Made by a program: the position numbers and the translations under genes | Notes under the pieces: generated by a model | The model's input: the letters and a program-made list of their open reading frames with translations, nothing else | Databases searched by the model: none | What the model was told of the DNA's origin: nothing | Shown: piece after piece, positions 51,301 to 57,988 of the stretch | Layout of the letters: each line of letters begins with the position of its first letter | Position numbering within the stretch: position 1 is the stretch's first letter | Assembly: GCA_006386115.1 (NCBI GenBank) | Contig: VFIW01000148.1 | Location: forward strand, 32,501 to 90,488 | From: Globisporangium splendens | Taxonomy: Eukaryota > Oomycota > Peronosporomycetes > Pythiales > Pythiaceae | Length of the DNA: 57,988 nt | Reading direction: 5' to 3'

Positions 51301-53000
51301 GAGCCGCCCATGGAGTCGATCAAGACATCCTTTCTTGGGATCGGTGTTTGTGCCGGAATGGTGGCGGCGTTCAGCTTGTTGAAAGCGTGAACAATGCGCC
51401 AGCCACCAGTCGCTTTCCGCACACAAAACGTGGGTGAGCTGTGTGGAGACTTGCTTTCTCTCACATGACCGGCGAGGGCTCGTTTCGCGAAGAACTCGTC
51501 GATAGCCTCAACCTGCTCGCGGGGTAGCGGCCATTGTCTGGTCACGCAATATTTGCTCCCAGGCTCGAGGTCGATCTCGTGCCGTACGCCACGGTCAACG
51601 GGCAGGGCACTTGGCACTTTGTCGGGAAACACATCTTTGAACTCCCACAACAAGTCAAAGTATGGACTGCCTTTCACGGTGTCCCAATCCTGAGCAGCAA
51701 ACCGCCTCTGTTTGTCTGACTCCAAAACACTCTCATCCGCAGTGGACGAGGTGCACAGTTCGCTACGCGTGAACGCGGTAGGAACGACGATCTCGCGGAT
51801 CTGATCACGCTCTAGCTCCGTAAGAAAGAGCTCGAAGCTCATTTCTTCGAGGGATACGATCGCCTCAACGGTACTCGGCAGCCCATGGAGCGCCGCAAAT
51901 TCAGCGAAGAACACTTCGTCTGTTGCGTTTGCTTCCGGACTGCGCTTTGCGCGTCTGAGTGCCACGTCAACGTGAGCGCGATCTATCGACGGATCCGAGA
52001 TCCTGTCAAAGGCGCGCAGCGAAGCTGCAGCTGCGTCGAGAGATGGGGCAATCGTGCGCGAGGCGGCCGTTTCCTCAGCAACAGATGCCAATGCACTGTC
52101 TCTCTTGCGAGCTGACAACTTGCGTCGCCCTCGTCGGTTGATGCGAACACGCGACCTCGCGGTTCTGAGCTCCAGTACTGCACCGTCGGGGTGGTACGAG
52201 CTGGTTGACGCGTGTACACCTGTACTGTCGCTGTCACTTGCGGGGGCTGGCTCAGATGCTCTGGAGCCGCAGACTTGCGCACCAGTGTCCACGTCTGGAC
52301 TTTCTGGCGCTTCCGCACAAACTGGGCTACCTGCCACAGTGTATCGCTTCGCTGGGCTACCTGCCTCAGCGCATCTTCTTGCTGGGCTCTCTGCCGCAGC
52401 GTGTGTGTTTGAAGCGGGGCTACCTGCCGCCGCGTGTCTTCCAGCCGGGCCCCCTGCCGCAGCGTGTGCGCTTGAAGCGGGGCTACCTGCCGCCGCGTGT
52501 CTTCCAGCTGGGCTCCCTGCCGCAGCGTGTTCAATGCTCACATCCATAGCGTGGAAATATTCCCGCAATCTTCGCTCTTCATCAGAGGAAGGGGTGGAGC
52601 TCCCGATTGTGCGTGCTCGCCAATCGGTCCAAGGCTGATGTTTCGCCAGCCAAGGCATTCCTAGGATGAGGTCGTACTTCGACCCCATCGCTAATACTAC
52701 GAATGTTTCTTTGCAGACAAAGTCGCAAAACCTGAAAGAGAGTTCAACTCGAACTCCTTCAGTGTGTACTGTCGACCCATCGGCCAGACGTACGATCATC
52801 TTCTCGCGCTTGCCAGTGTGGACAAGTCGCTCATACGCTTGCAGACTCTGTTTCAGAGCTGACTTAGAGACGAAGTTCTGTGACGCACCGCAGTCAACAA
52901 GAACCGTCATTTTCTTCTTATAGCCCTTCACATCGGCGCTATATACCAACATCTCACTCGGAGCCTTGTTGCCAAGAGCTCCTGGGACTAAGCTTCCCAT
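47757..53000 (-). CDS. pol: E2 Pol: protease, RT, RNase H, integrase, chromodomain
   Basis: About 1,747 residues from the ATG at 53,000, but the open frame joins gag through a -1 shift. The protease active site reads LVDCGASQNF, with Cys where Thr or Ser is usual. A long Ala/Gly/Ser/Pro repeat region (AAAGSPAGRH type) follows the protease. Reverse transcriptase (SYFDDIFVH), RNase H (VVCDASDFAIGCALMQ), integrase zinc finger (HDAPASGHLG...CEQCQRVK) and core D-D-E (SMDFVFGFP, VSDRDPRF, TDGQTERVNR) are complete. A 15-residue repeat (SYGTRVPIDRSS) sits between the core and the C-terminal module. It ends with a chromodomain (HYLVKWRGYDLSQSSWEP). No internal stop. It is longer than usual for Ty3 pol owing to the two repeat regions. 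Confidence 0.94.
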   Translation of the reverse strand: MGSLVPGALGNKAPSEMLVYSADVKGYKKKMTVLVDCGASQNFVSKSALKQSLQAYERLVHTGKREKMIVRLADGSTVHTEGVRVELSFRFCDFVCKETFVVLAMGSKYDLILGMPWLAKHQPWTDWRARTIGSSTPSSDEERRLREYFHAMDVSIEHAAAGSPAGRHAAAGSPASSAHAAAGGPAGRHAAAGSPASNTHAAAESPARRCAEAGSPAKRYTVAGSPVCAEAPESPDVDTGAQVCGSRASEPAPASDSDSTGVHASTSSYHPDGAVLELRTARSRVRINRRGRRKLSARKRDSALASVAEETAASRTIAPSLDAAAASLRAFDRISDPSIDRAHVDVALRRAKRSPEANATDEVFFAEFAALHGLPSTVEAIVSLEEMSFELFLTELERDQIREIVVPTAFTRSELCTSSTADESVLESDKQRRFAAQDWDTVKGSPYFDLLWEFKDVFPDKVPSALPVDRGVRHEIDLEPGSKYCVTRQWPLPREQVEAIDEFFAKRALAGHVRESKSPHSSPTFCVRKATGGWRIVHAFNKLNAATIPAQTPIPRKDVLIDSMGGSTVFSALDLMDGFYQILMRESDVPLTAVSTPSGMLWEWLVMPQGLKNAPATFNRLVTHLLRPHRAYAPSYFDDIFVHRRAEGDLSAVDVHKRHLRSVLQCLRDNSLYCNLKKCIFGASEIPILGCYVGKAGVRADPEKIKAIADWPIPKNVKDLRKWLGLANYLHKYSHNYAARVRPLTHLLKKDVEWDWTSDVMNAFIDVKESLVRAPVLALPDHTKAFSVVCDASDFAIGCALMQKDDDGHERVVSYQSRLLKAAEKNYPVHDKELLAIKYALLKFRVHLLGATPFVVYTDHASLRTAINSPHLSQRMARWLAFFSEFNFWVEYKPGKENVLADALSRRPDHESSVDNSADALCSERSPDLMHLSISRVQTKLKDNIQSLYPKDDECRLLLAHFDGSSKESLPAKLESKLARFSYHDGLLWHQLSNFDYPRVYVPHDQDLKLSILHEFHDAPASGHLGREKTFLQVSNVFWWPHQYKWVANYVRSCEQCQRVKPAGKNKAPLHPLPIPQDCWKSVSMDFVFGFPEDKARNTGVVVFVDRLSKMVHVAPVRKHVTAQETACLFLEHVFRYHGLPESIVSDRDPRFTAAFWRELFRLLGTDLAMSTADHPETDGQTERVNRVVEDILRSIAVDHPRDWSRWLPYAEFAINSSEHASTAVTPFYFNSLRHPRVPATLFEGVEYSAVGGQLAALDASARPPSPDVALTAHVDARDAPPVRSHFESVTVLPDGTRSTFGEKNTVLSYGTRVPIDRSSTVLSYGTRVPIDRSSTVPSYGTRVPIDRSPTVLSYGTRVPIDRSPTVPSYGTRVPIDRSPTVLSYGTHAKNSQSQTESGDCSCERQPRKGERAVPPTGAEIDLSAARAARATKKQDKAVAAARQFVDERAALLRRVRDQLAAAQDKQKLYADKSGRKNKQTFCVGDKVLLSIKNLPNDAVTTLPSGSKLLPRFTGPYTVVEKIGDLNYKLDLPTRMATHPVFYVGLLKRYHDATADSYPSAGARRSHQGAQTPPIETRARCASPKASSLAERTSRGSSSRGHGTPPASDELPSAPSQAPSPSALTARSRPDIAGEGHGRLAVAPPKTMRSCEPSEPSHQVQPPMLKRGRAPPVPLIDKQGQRHYHVERLLRVQRRKGNTHYLVKWRGYDLSQSSWEPAERLLEDVPDMVAAFERALMASETRPSVAC
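48839..49086. repeat. 45-bp tandem repeat inside E2 pol
   Basis: Units start at 48,841, 48,886, 48,931, 48,976, 49,021 and 49,066 (the last partial), each beginning GTACCGTAACT. 45 is a multiple of three, so the pol frame gains 15 residues per unit. The start of each unit contains a palindrome-like CAGTACCGT / GTACCGTAACT pair. Confidence 0.92.
52315..52540. repeat. Degenerate 33-36 bp repeats in E2 pol N-terminal region
   Basis: Variants of GGGCTCCCTGCCGCAGCGTG recur six or more times, coding for AAAGSPAGRH-like units on the minus strand. Confidence 0.75.
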
Positions 53001-53065
53001 CTGCACGACTCTAGTAGTCGGCGATGCCGAAGCTATAGAGTCCGTCTCAGTAGAGCGTCCCGCTT

Positions 53066-54226
53066 CTACTGAGACGTTCCGTTTCCCTTTCTTGCCGCAG
53101 CGGATCTGCCACCTCGATGAGCGTGGTTACCGCGCGGCGGTTGGTAGCCTCTCGCCTGATTTCCAGTGCGAGGAGCGGACTGCCTTGGAGCGGGACACTT
53201 CGACTGATAGTGTCCTCGCTTGCCACAATTGAAGCAGACCACTTCGGCGCTGCTAAGATCCATTGGCATCGGGCCATGGAAGCGCTGTCCGTTCGTGACT
53301 GCTCGGTGGCTGGTATGCGCACCATTGTGGCGGCCAGCGTTCCAATCAGGTCGACTGACTCTGAATGATTGCTGCTCAACGAGCGCAATGCGGATCGCAT
53401 CTTCCATCGTGGCCGGCAAGCGTCGGTACAGCTCCTGACGCGCTGGTCCACTGTTGAGGCCGTTGAGAAACGCAGGCACTTTCACAGACTCAGGCAAAGG
53501 GCTGGTCGTGATCGCCGCGCATAGACTTCTCATCTCCTGGATGTATCGTTCCAGCGAGAGCTTCCCTTGTCTCAAGGAGAAGAAACGACCTTGCAACAGC
53601 ACTTCGTTGTTCGGAGGCTGATACATGGCGGTGATTTTCGCACGGAAAATATCCCACGTGTCGAACGCACACTCATCGGCGAGCAACGTCGAGAATGCCC
53701 ATTCCGACGCTCGACCGCGCAGGTTCGAGGTGGCGAAAGACACCATCTGCTCGTTGCTGTCGATGAGCTGAGCCTTGGCGCAACGCTCCACGGCGAGTAG
53801 CCAGTGGATGAGCTTGTCGCCATCCGCACCATCGAATTTCGGAGCGTCAATCTTGACAGCTCTTGGGCGGGGAGTTTGGGACGTGAGTGTCTGAGGCGCA
53901 GCAGCCGCACTCGGCAAAGACGTGGCTGCACCAGCAACCACAGATACCACTCGCTCGAGCGCTTCACGCGACTCGGCAGCTGAGCGCAGCATCTCTGCGG
54001 TCAAGCTTGCGGTGGCTTGCATTTGTGCTTGCGCACTTCGCTCTCCTTCGAGGCGCTGAGCGTTCGAGAAGTTCTCGAACTGCTCGAGTCGAAAGATTTG
54101 CTGCTCCGGCGACGCCGAGAGCAACTCTAGCGCGACTTGATCGCCTAGAGCTTGTGCCATTCGGGTCAGCACACTCCGGTGTTCAGCCGAGAGGTGCGGG
54201 AACTGCGCAGGGTCAATTGACGCCAT
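53066..54226 (-). CDS. gag: E2 Gag with CCHC knuckle
   Basis: 386 residues from the ATG at 54,226, 70 bp inside the 5' LTR end. The capsid-type core includes LRGRASEWAF and a conserved SLRQGKLSLERYIQEM stretch. A zinc knuckle CFNCGKRGHYQSKC precedes an Arg/Gly/His-rich tail. It forms the particle and binds RNA. The stop follows 12 bases after a canonical slippery heptamer, so most product would be Gag and a fraction Gag-Pol. Confidence 0.92.
   Translation of the reverse strand: MASIDPAQFPHLSAEHRSVLTRMAQALGDQVALELLSASPEQQIFRLEQFENFSNAQRLEGERSAQAQMQATASLTAEMLRSAAESREALERVVSVVAGAATSLPSAAAAPQTLTSQTPRPRAVKIDAPKFDGADGDKLIHWLLAVERCAKAQLIDSNEQMVSFATSNLRGRASEWAFSTLLADECAFDTWDIFRAKITAMYQPPNNEVLLQGRFFSLRQGKLSLERYIQEMRSLCAAITTSPLPESVKVPAFLNGLNSGPARQELYRRLPATMEDAIRIALVEQQSFRVSRPDWNAGRHNGAHTSHRAVTNGQRFHGPMPMDLSSAEVVCFNCGKRGHYQSKCPAPRQSAPRTGNQARGYQPPRGNHAHRGGRSAAARKGNGTSQ
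53081..53087 (-). promoter_or_regulatory. -1 ribosomal frameshift heptamer GGGAAAC
   Basis: On the minus strand G|GGA|AAC lies in the gag frame in the form X-XXY-YYZ. The -1 frame continues without a stop into pol. The gag TAG comes four codons later. I did not identify the downstream stem or pseudoknot. Confidence 0.75.
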
Positions 54227-54278
54227 GGTGAATCCTTGAGGAAGCGATTCAGGCAGTCACCTCTGCCGGGTCGTAGAT

Positions 54279-54296
54279 TGACTACGAGTGCTACCA
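54279..54296 (-). other. E2 primer-binding site
   Basis: Two bases after the 5' LTR the minus strand reads TGGTAGCACTCGTAGTCA. The first ten bases equal those of E1. Confidence 0.65.
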
Positions 54297-54298
54297 GT

Positions 54299-54846
54299 TG
54301 CAACCGGACACTTCCGAGTTACGCAGCACGGTACGTGTGTGAGGAAGCGTGTGCACGACTTCTCTCAAGGACTCTGTTCCAAGAGCTGTTGCCTGCTTCC
54401 TGCAGTGCAACGATCGGTTACCTATAGATCTCTATAGAGTAACCGTCAATAACTAAAGGCTTAGTCAGAGGTAAAAATGGAACTGTTTATTTGTTGGGGG
54501 TTGCCCTTTGCAGGACACCCTGAGTTATCTTTAGTTCACTATCTAGCATAGTGAACTTCCGCTTATTTCAATGTGGACATAAGTGGATGGCTCTGAATTG
54601 CCGTGTTATTCAATTGGTCTAAAAGCATATAGTTTTAGCCTATGAGAGTCGTGTCTGTGACCGGCCTCTAATCAGAGTAGCTTGGCTACCTTTGTGGTTC
54701 GAGTAAGTGCGGCGAACCTAATTGATCGGCTGCTTTGGTGTTTCTCGTAGCTAAGTACGGAAACTTTAGTTGCATGCGGACTTAGTCCAATGCCAACAGA
54801 TTGAGCTAAGTTGCTGCGGTGCAACTTAGCGTGTGACCCCGTTACA
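54299..54846 (-). repeat. E2 5' LTR
   Basis: 548 bp, same ends as the 3' LTR; several substitutions between them near 54,413-54,480. Confidence 0.9.
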
Positions 54847-54851
54847 TTCTT
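54847..54851. repeat. E2 target-site duplication, right
   Basis: TTCTT, identical to 46,089-46,093. Confidence 0.9.
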
Positions 54852-55667
54852 CGTCGTGGCAACGCTCGTGCCGAAAGAAGAACTCCTGCTGACGACAGAG
54901 CGAATCCCAGCTCTGGTCGTCGTAGTGTCGCCCCTGGCGACGCTGCAAGTGGTTCTCGTAGCTGCGGACCACATCGGGAACATCAGACTCCATCGTCTGA
55001 CGTGGTTCCCACGTGTCCGAGCTCGGTGGATATCCACGCCACCGAACTCTGTAGAAGCGTTGATGGTTCAACTGCTTCTTTCCTCGACGATGAGTCGGTC
55101 GATCTTCATGATCAACAATCGACTCAACCACCCAGCGGTGCTCTCCCTGAGAGTCTAACAACGGGGGTGGGGCTGAACGAGAAAACGATTGAGCGACTCT
55201 GGAAGTGGAAGAGTGCTCATCGTGGGCGAATCGAGGCTTTGCAGCAGCGTTGTTCGACACTTGAGGAACGCTGCGAGAGTCTCGAGAACCTTGTCGCCGA
55301 TCATGAGTCAAAGATCGATGTCCCGACAGAAGGTTGTGCCCAGTGTTCGGCTTTGGAGTCCCGTTTCGAGGAACGGTTCGAGCAAGTCCAGGGCGGACTT
55401 GAGCGACTCCAAAAGGCTGAGAAAGCTCGTGAAATGCATTACGAACGTCTACTGCGCTCTGTAGAAGAGGCAGGTTCGTCTTTTGAGGTACTTCGTGGTG
55501 AGTACCATTCTCGTCTTCAAGCGCTGGAGTCGGTGAAGGACCAGTCCTTCGACGCCCTGCAACTCTTGTACGCCGAGAAGAATCTCCAGAGCGACGAGCT
55601 GTTTGCTCTTCGCAATCAAGTGGAGAAGCTTCAAGATCAGCTTGATCGTTTGCGGAAGATCTCGTAG
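54852..55667 (+). pseudogene. E3 convergent ORF, second part
   Basis: Continues the frame of 45,842-46,093 for 271 codons and a stop. It carries the Ser/Pro-rich middle and the C-terminal coiled coil, nearly identical to E1 at the protein level. A shorter product could start at an internal Met. It overlaps E3 pol in antisense throughout, in the same phase as in E1 and E2. Confidence 0.7.
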
Positions 55668-57988
55668 GATCCGCTGATCCGCTTGGAAGGTAAGGCTTCA
55701 GTCTACCCACATAAAACGTAGGATGTAGACGCATGCGTGTAGGTATGTCTAGCGTGTAGGCATCACCATTGCATTTAACCACCTTGAACGGTCCAATGAA
55801 CCTTGGCAGAAGCTTCGAGCTTCCCAAGTTAGACACTGCATGTTCAGGCAGGTTCGCCGTGCTAAGTAATACAAGATCATTGATCTTATAAACTTGCTTG
55901 TTCTTCCTTCCGCTCTTGTCTGCTTGTTCCTTTTGCAGATCCTGAGCCTTCGCGATTGCGTCTCGAACAAACCTCACAACGGCTTGTCTCCTCACAACAA
56001 AGTCATCGACTTGCTGTTCCTCACGACTTGTTAGGTCGTTGAGGGGTTTCATCGAGTCAAAATTGGCTTTTAACTCGGCAACAGCATTCAGGTCATACGA
56101 CGACTGCGGCTTATTGCCTTTAGCCGTAGTCCCTCCCTCACTTAAGGTAGAGACCTCACCCATTATGGAAACAGGCACTCGAGGATGAATGCCATAGTTC
56201 ACATAAAATGGAGAGTGACCCGTCGAGACATGCGTGGAGTTGTTCAACGCAAACTCGGCAAGAGGGAGAAACTCACTCCACTCTTTGAAAGACGTCGCAT
56301 AACTGCGCAACACGTCTTCAAGGACACGATTCACTCGCTCTGTTTGACCATCCGTTTCAGGATGTGCCGCTGTTGACATGGACAACTTGGTGTCCAGAAG
56401 TCCAAACAGTGCACGCCAAAACTTGGACGTAAACCGAGTGTCACGGTCAGACACGATCTCAACGGGCAGGCCATGCAGACGGAATACGACGTCTACAAAG
56501 ACCTTGGCCGCCATTTCGGCTGAGATCTTGTCCGAAACCGGCGCAAGATGGACCATCTTGCTGAATCGGTCCACAAACACAAGGATGCCATTGCGTCCGT
56601 GTTTGTCACGCGGAAGTCCGAATATGAAATCCATACTCACAGACTTCCAACTGTCTGATGGGACAGCCAATGAACGAAGTGGTGCCTGAGTGGAACCAGA
56701 AGGTTTCACTCGTTGGCAGATCTCGCAAGTCCTCACATACTTGCGAACCCACTTGTACATGTGTGGCCAGTAGTAATCCCGGGAAAGACTGAGAAACGTC
56801 TTCTCACGTCCGAGATGGCCACCCGAAGGACTGTCATGGTACTCATACAAGAGTCGATGACGCAGACCTTCGTCGTTGGGAACAACAACCCTTGCTGTGT
56901 CCCCTCGTTCAACCGCGTAGTACAACAACCCATTGTGTACTCGGAAGCGGTGAACTCGCGACCTTGTGCGTGGCGGAAGACCTTGCAGTGCTTTGTCCGA
57001 AGGGTCCTTGAAATACTTCAACAAGTCCTGACATGTTTCGTCAGACTTGTACCCTTCGACAATGTCTTCTCGCACTGTAGTCGTAGCTTGCACTGCGATC
57101 GCTTGAACATCTTCACAGAGTCGACACGCTCCGTCCGTGTCTTCACTCTTGGTCTTCGGATCGTAATCCGGACGTCTTGACAGCGCATCAGCTAAGATGT
57201 TCGTCTTGCCTGGCTTGTAGTGTACAACAAAGTTGTACTCTGCAAAGAAGGAGAACCATCTCGCCATTCTTTGCGACAAGTGAGGAGTCTTTACCGCTGT
57301 ACGCAGCGACGCATGATCTGTGTAGATCGCAAAGCGCTCCTCGCCAAGCAGATACACACGGAACTTGACCAAAGAATACTTCATCGCAAGAAGTTCCTTG
57401 TCATGAACTGGGTAGTTCCGTTCTGCGGGTCGGAGTTGTCGTGACTGATACGACACAACTCGATCATGACCCTCATCATCGTGTTGCATCAACGCGCAAC
57501 CGATGGCATAGTCGCTTGCATCGCAAACCACATGAAAAGGCTTGTCGTGGTTTGCAATTGCCAGCACGGGACCTTCTCGCAGACTCCTCTTCACTTCGGC
57601 AAATGCCATTTGATGGTCACTGGACCACTCCCACTCAATGTCCTTCTTCAGGAGCTGTGTGAGGGGTTGCACCAACGCTGCATAATTGCGCGTGTACTTG
57701 TGCAAGTAATTGGCCAGACCCAACCATTGTCGTAGCTGTTTGACATTCTGAGGCACAGGCCAATCGTCAATAGCTTTGACCTTCTCCGGATCGACTCGAA
57801 CGCCATGCTTTTCCACAAAGCAGCCGAGAACGGGGATCTCCGGTGCAAAGAATATGCACTTCTTCAGGTTAGCGTAGAGCTTGTTCTCTCGCATGACCTG
57901 AAAGACTTGACGGAGATGGTCAAGATGAACACCAACGTCAGACTTTTCACCCATGGTTTTACTATGCACGAATATATCGTCAAGTAAC
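54852..57988 (-). pseudogene. pol: E3 Pol, partial: RT end, RNase H, integrase, chromodomain
   Basis: The frame runs from about 57,969 down to the E2 junction and then into the E2 LTR (stop at 54,826). It has RNase H (VVCDASDYAIGCALMQ), the integrase finger and D-D-E core and the chromodomain, closely matching E1, with CAG where E1 has the nonsense TAG. The end of pol beyond the chromodomain is stranded left of E2 (about 45,996-46,088). At 57,979-57,985 the plus strand reads GTCAAGT where E1 has GTCAAAGT: one base is missing inside the codons for the catalytic YFDD. If real, this copy cannot make RT. Confidence 0.85.

Larger units (their letters stand above)
46094..54846 (-). mobile_element. 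Ty3/gypsy element E2, full length, nested in E3
   Basis: 8,753 bp. Minus strand: 5' LTR (54,299-54,846), primer-binding site, gag (53,066-54,226), pol (47,757-53,000) joined by a -1 slippery site, polypurine tract and 3' LTR (46,094-46,642). A 512-codon plus-strand ORF occupies the 3' end. Gag, pol and the convergent ORF are all open, although the LTRs differ at several percent of sites. The family is distinct from E1/E3 but has the same layout. Confidence 0.93.
45116..57988 (-). mobile_element. Ty3/gypsy element E3, interrupted by E2 and cut by the window end
   Basis: An E1 relative on the minus strand. Visible parts: 3' LTR (45,116-45,765), polypurine tract, 3' internal region to 46,093, then E2, then the rest from 54,852 to the window end (pol). 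The 5' LTR and gag are outside the window. E3 keeps the sense codon (CAG) before the chromodomain and an undamaged convergent ORF apart from the E2 insertion. Confidence 0.9.

Overview
The window is eukaryotic nuclear DNA, most likely from an oomycete (stramenopile). The 18S and 28S fragments read like oomycete rRNA, a short TTTAGGG/CCCTAAA tract is present, the one readable intron is short with a GTATG...CTAAC...CAG layout, and the mobile elements (chromodomain Ty3 elements, APE-type LINEs, a Crypton-like recombinase, a Fanzor) fit that lineage. No ordinary single-copy host gene was recognised. The window is a stack of mobile elements inside broken rDNA and around a very large palindrome.

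Positions 1-14,173 are a dismembered rDNA unit on the minus strand: the 3' part of 28S (13,378-14,173), a complete intergenic spacer with two repeat arrays (7,913-13,377), and the 5' part of 18S (7,348-7,912). A full-length two-ORF LINE on the plus strand splits the 18S at its universally conserved 530-loop and is flanked by a 17-bp duplication of 18S sequence (695-711 and 7,348-7,364). A second, 5'-truncated LINE on the minus strand abuts the other side of the same 18S remnant. The 28S is cut at 14,173 by a Crypton-like tyrosine recombinase gene whose frame runs into 28S sequence. From 16,000 to 18,900 there is only degenerate repeat DNA, including a MITE-like palindrome touching a head-to-head telomere-like motif.

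Positions 18,914-57,988 are dominated by Ty3/gypsy elements. E1 (18,982-26,619, minus) is full length with TSD AAAGT and sits inside the 3' end of a plus-strand relative. E2 (46,094-54,846, minus) is full length with TSD TTCTT and is nested inside E3, another minus-strand relative of E1 that leaves the window on the right. E1, E3 and the different family E2 each carry a convergent plus-strand ORF at the 3' end. It overlaps the pol linker between integrase and chromodomain in the same antisense phase and stops at the same point.

Between the elements lies an inverted repeat with 8.15-kb arms (27,130-35,279 and 37,171-45,321) and a 1.89-kb spacer. The arms are virtually identical. The spacer holds little besides a decayed Fanzor (eukaryotic TnpB-like RNA-guided nuclease). 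Each arm carries, from the centre outward: an intact 529-residue giant-virus-type Bro-N/T5orf172-like gene, a stray copy of the Fanzor 5' end, a small coiled-coil ORF, ankyrin remnants, an intron-bearing gene with a giant-virus-like C-terminal module, a CCCH/von Willebrand A pseudogene, a LINE 3' remnant, and a third Ty3 family (C) with its LTR. The identity between arms ends abruptly inside an LTR, which points to recombination between inverted LTRs. The palindrome with a Fanzor at its axis, and the convergent ORF of the Ty3 elements, are the main candidates for undescribed biology.
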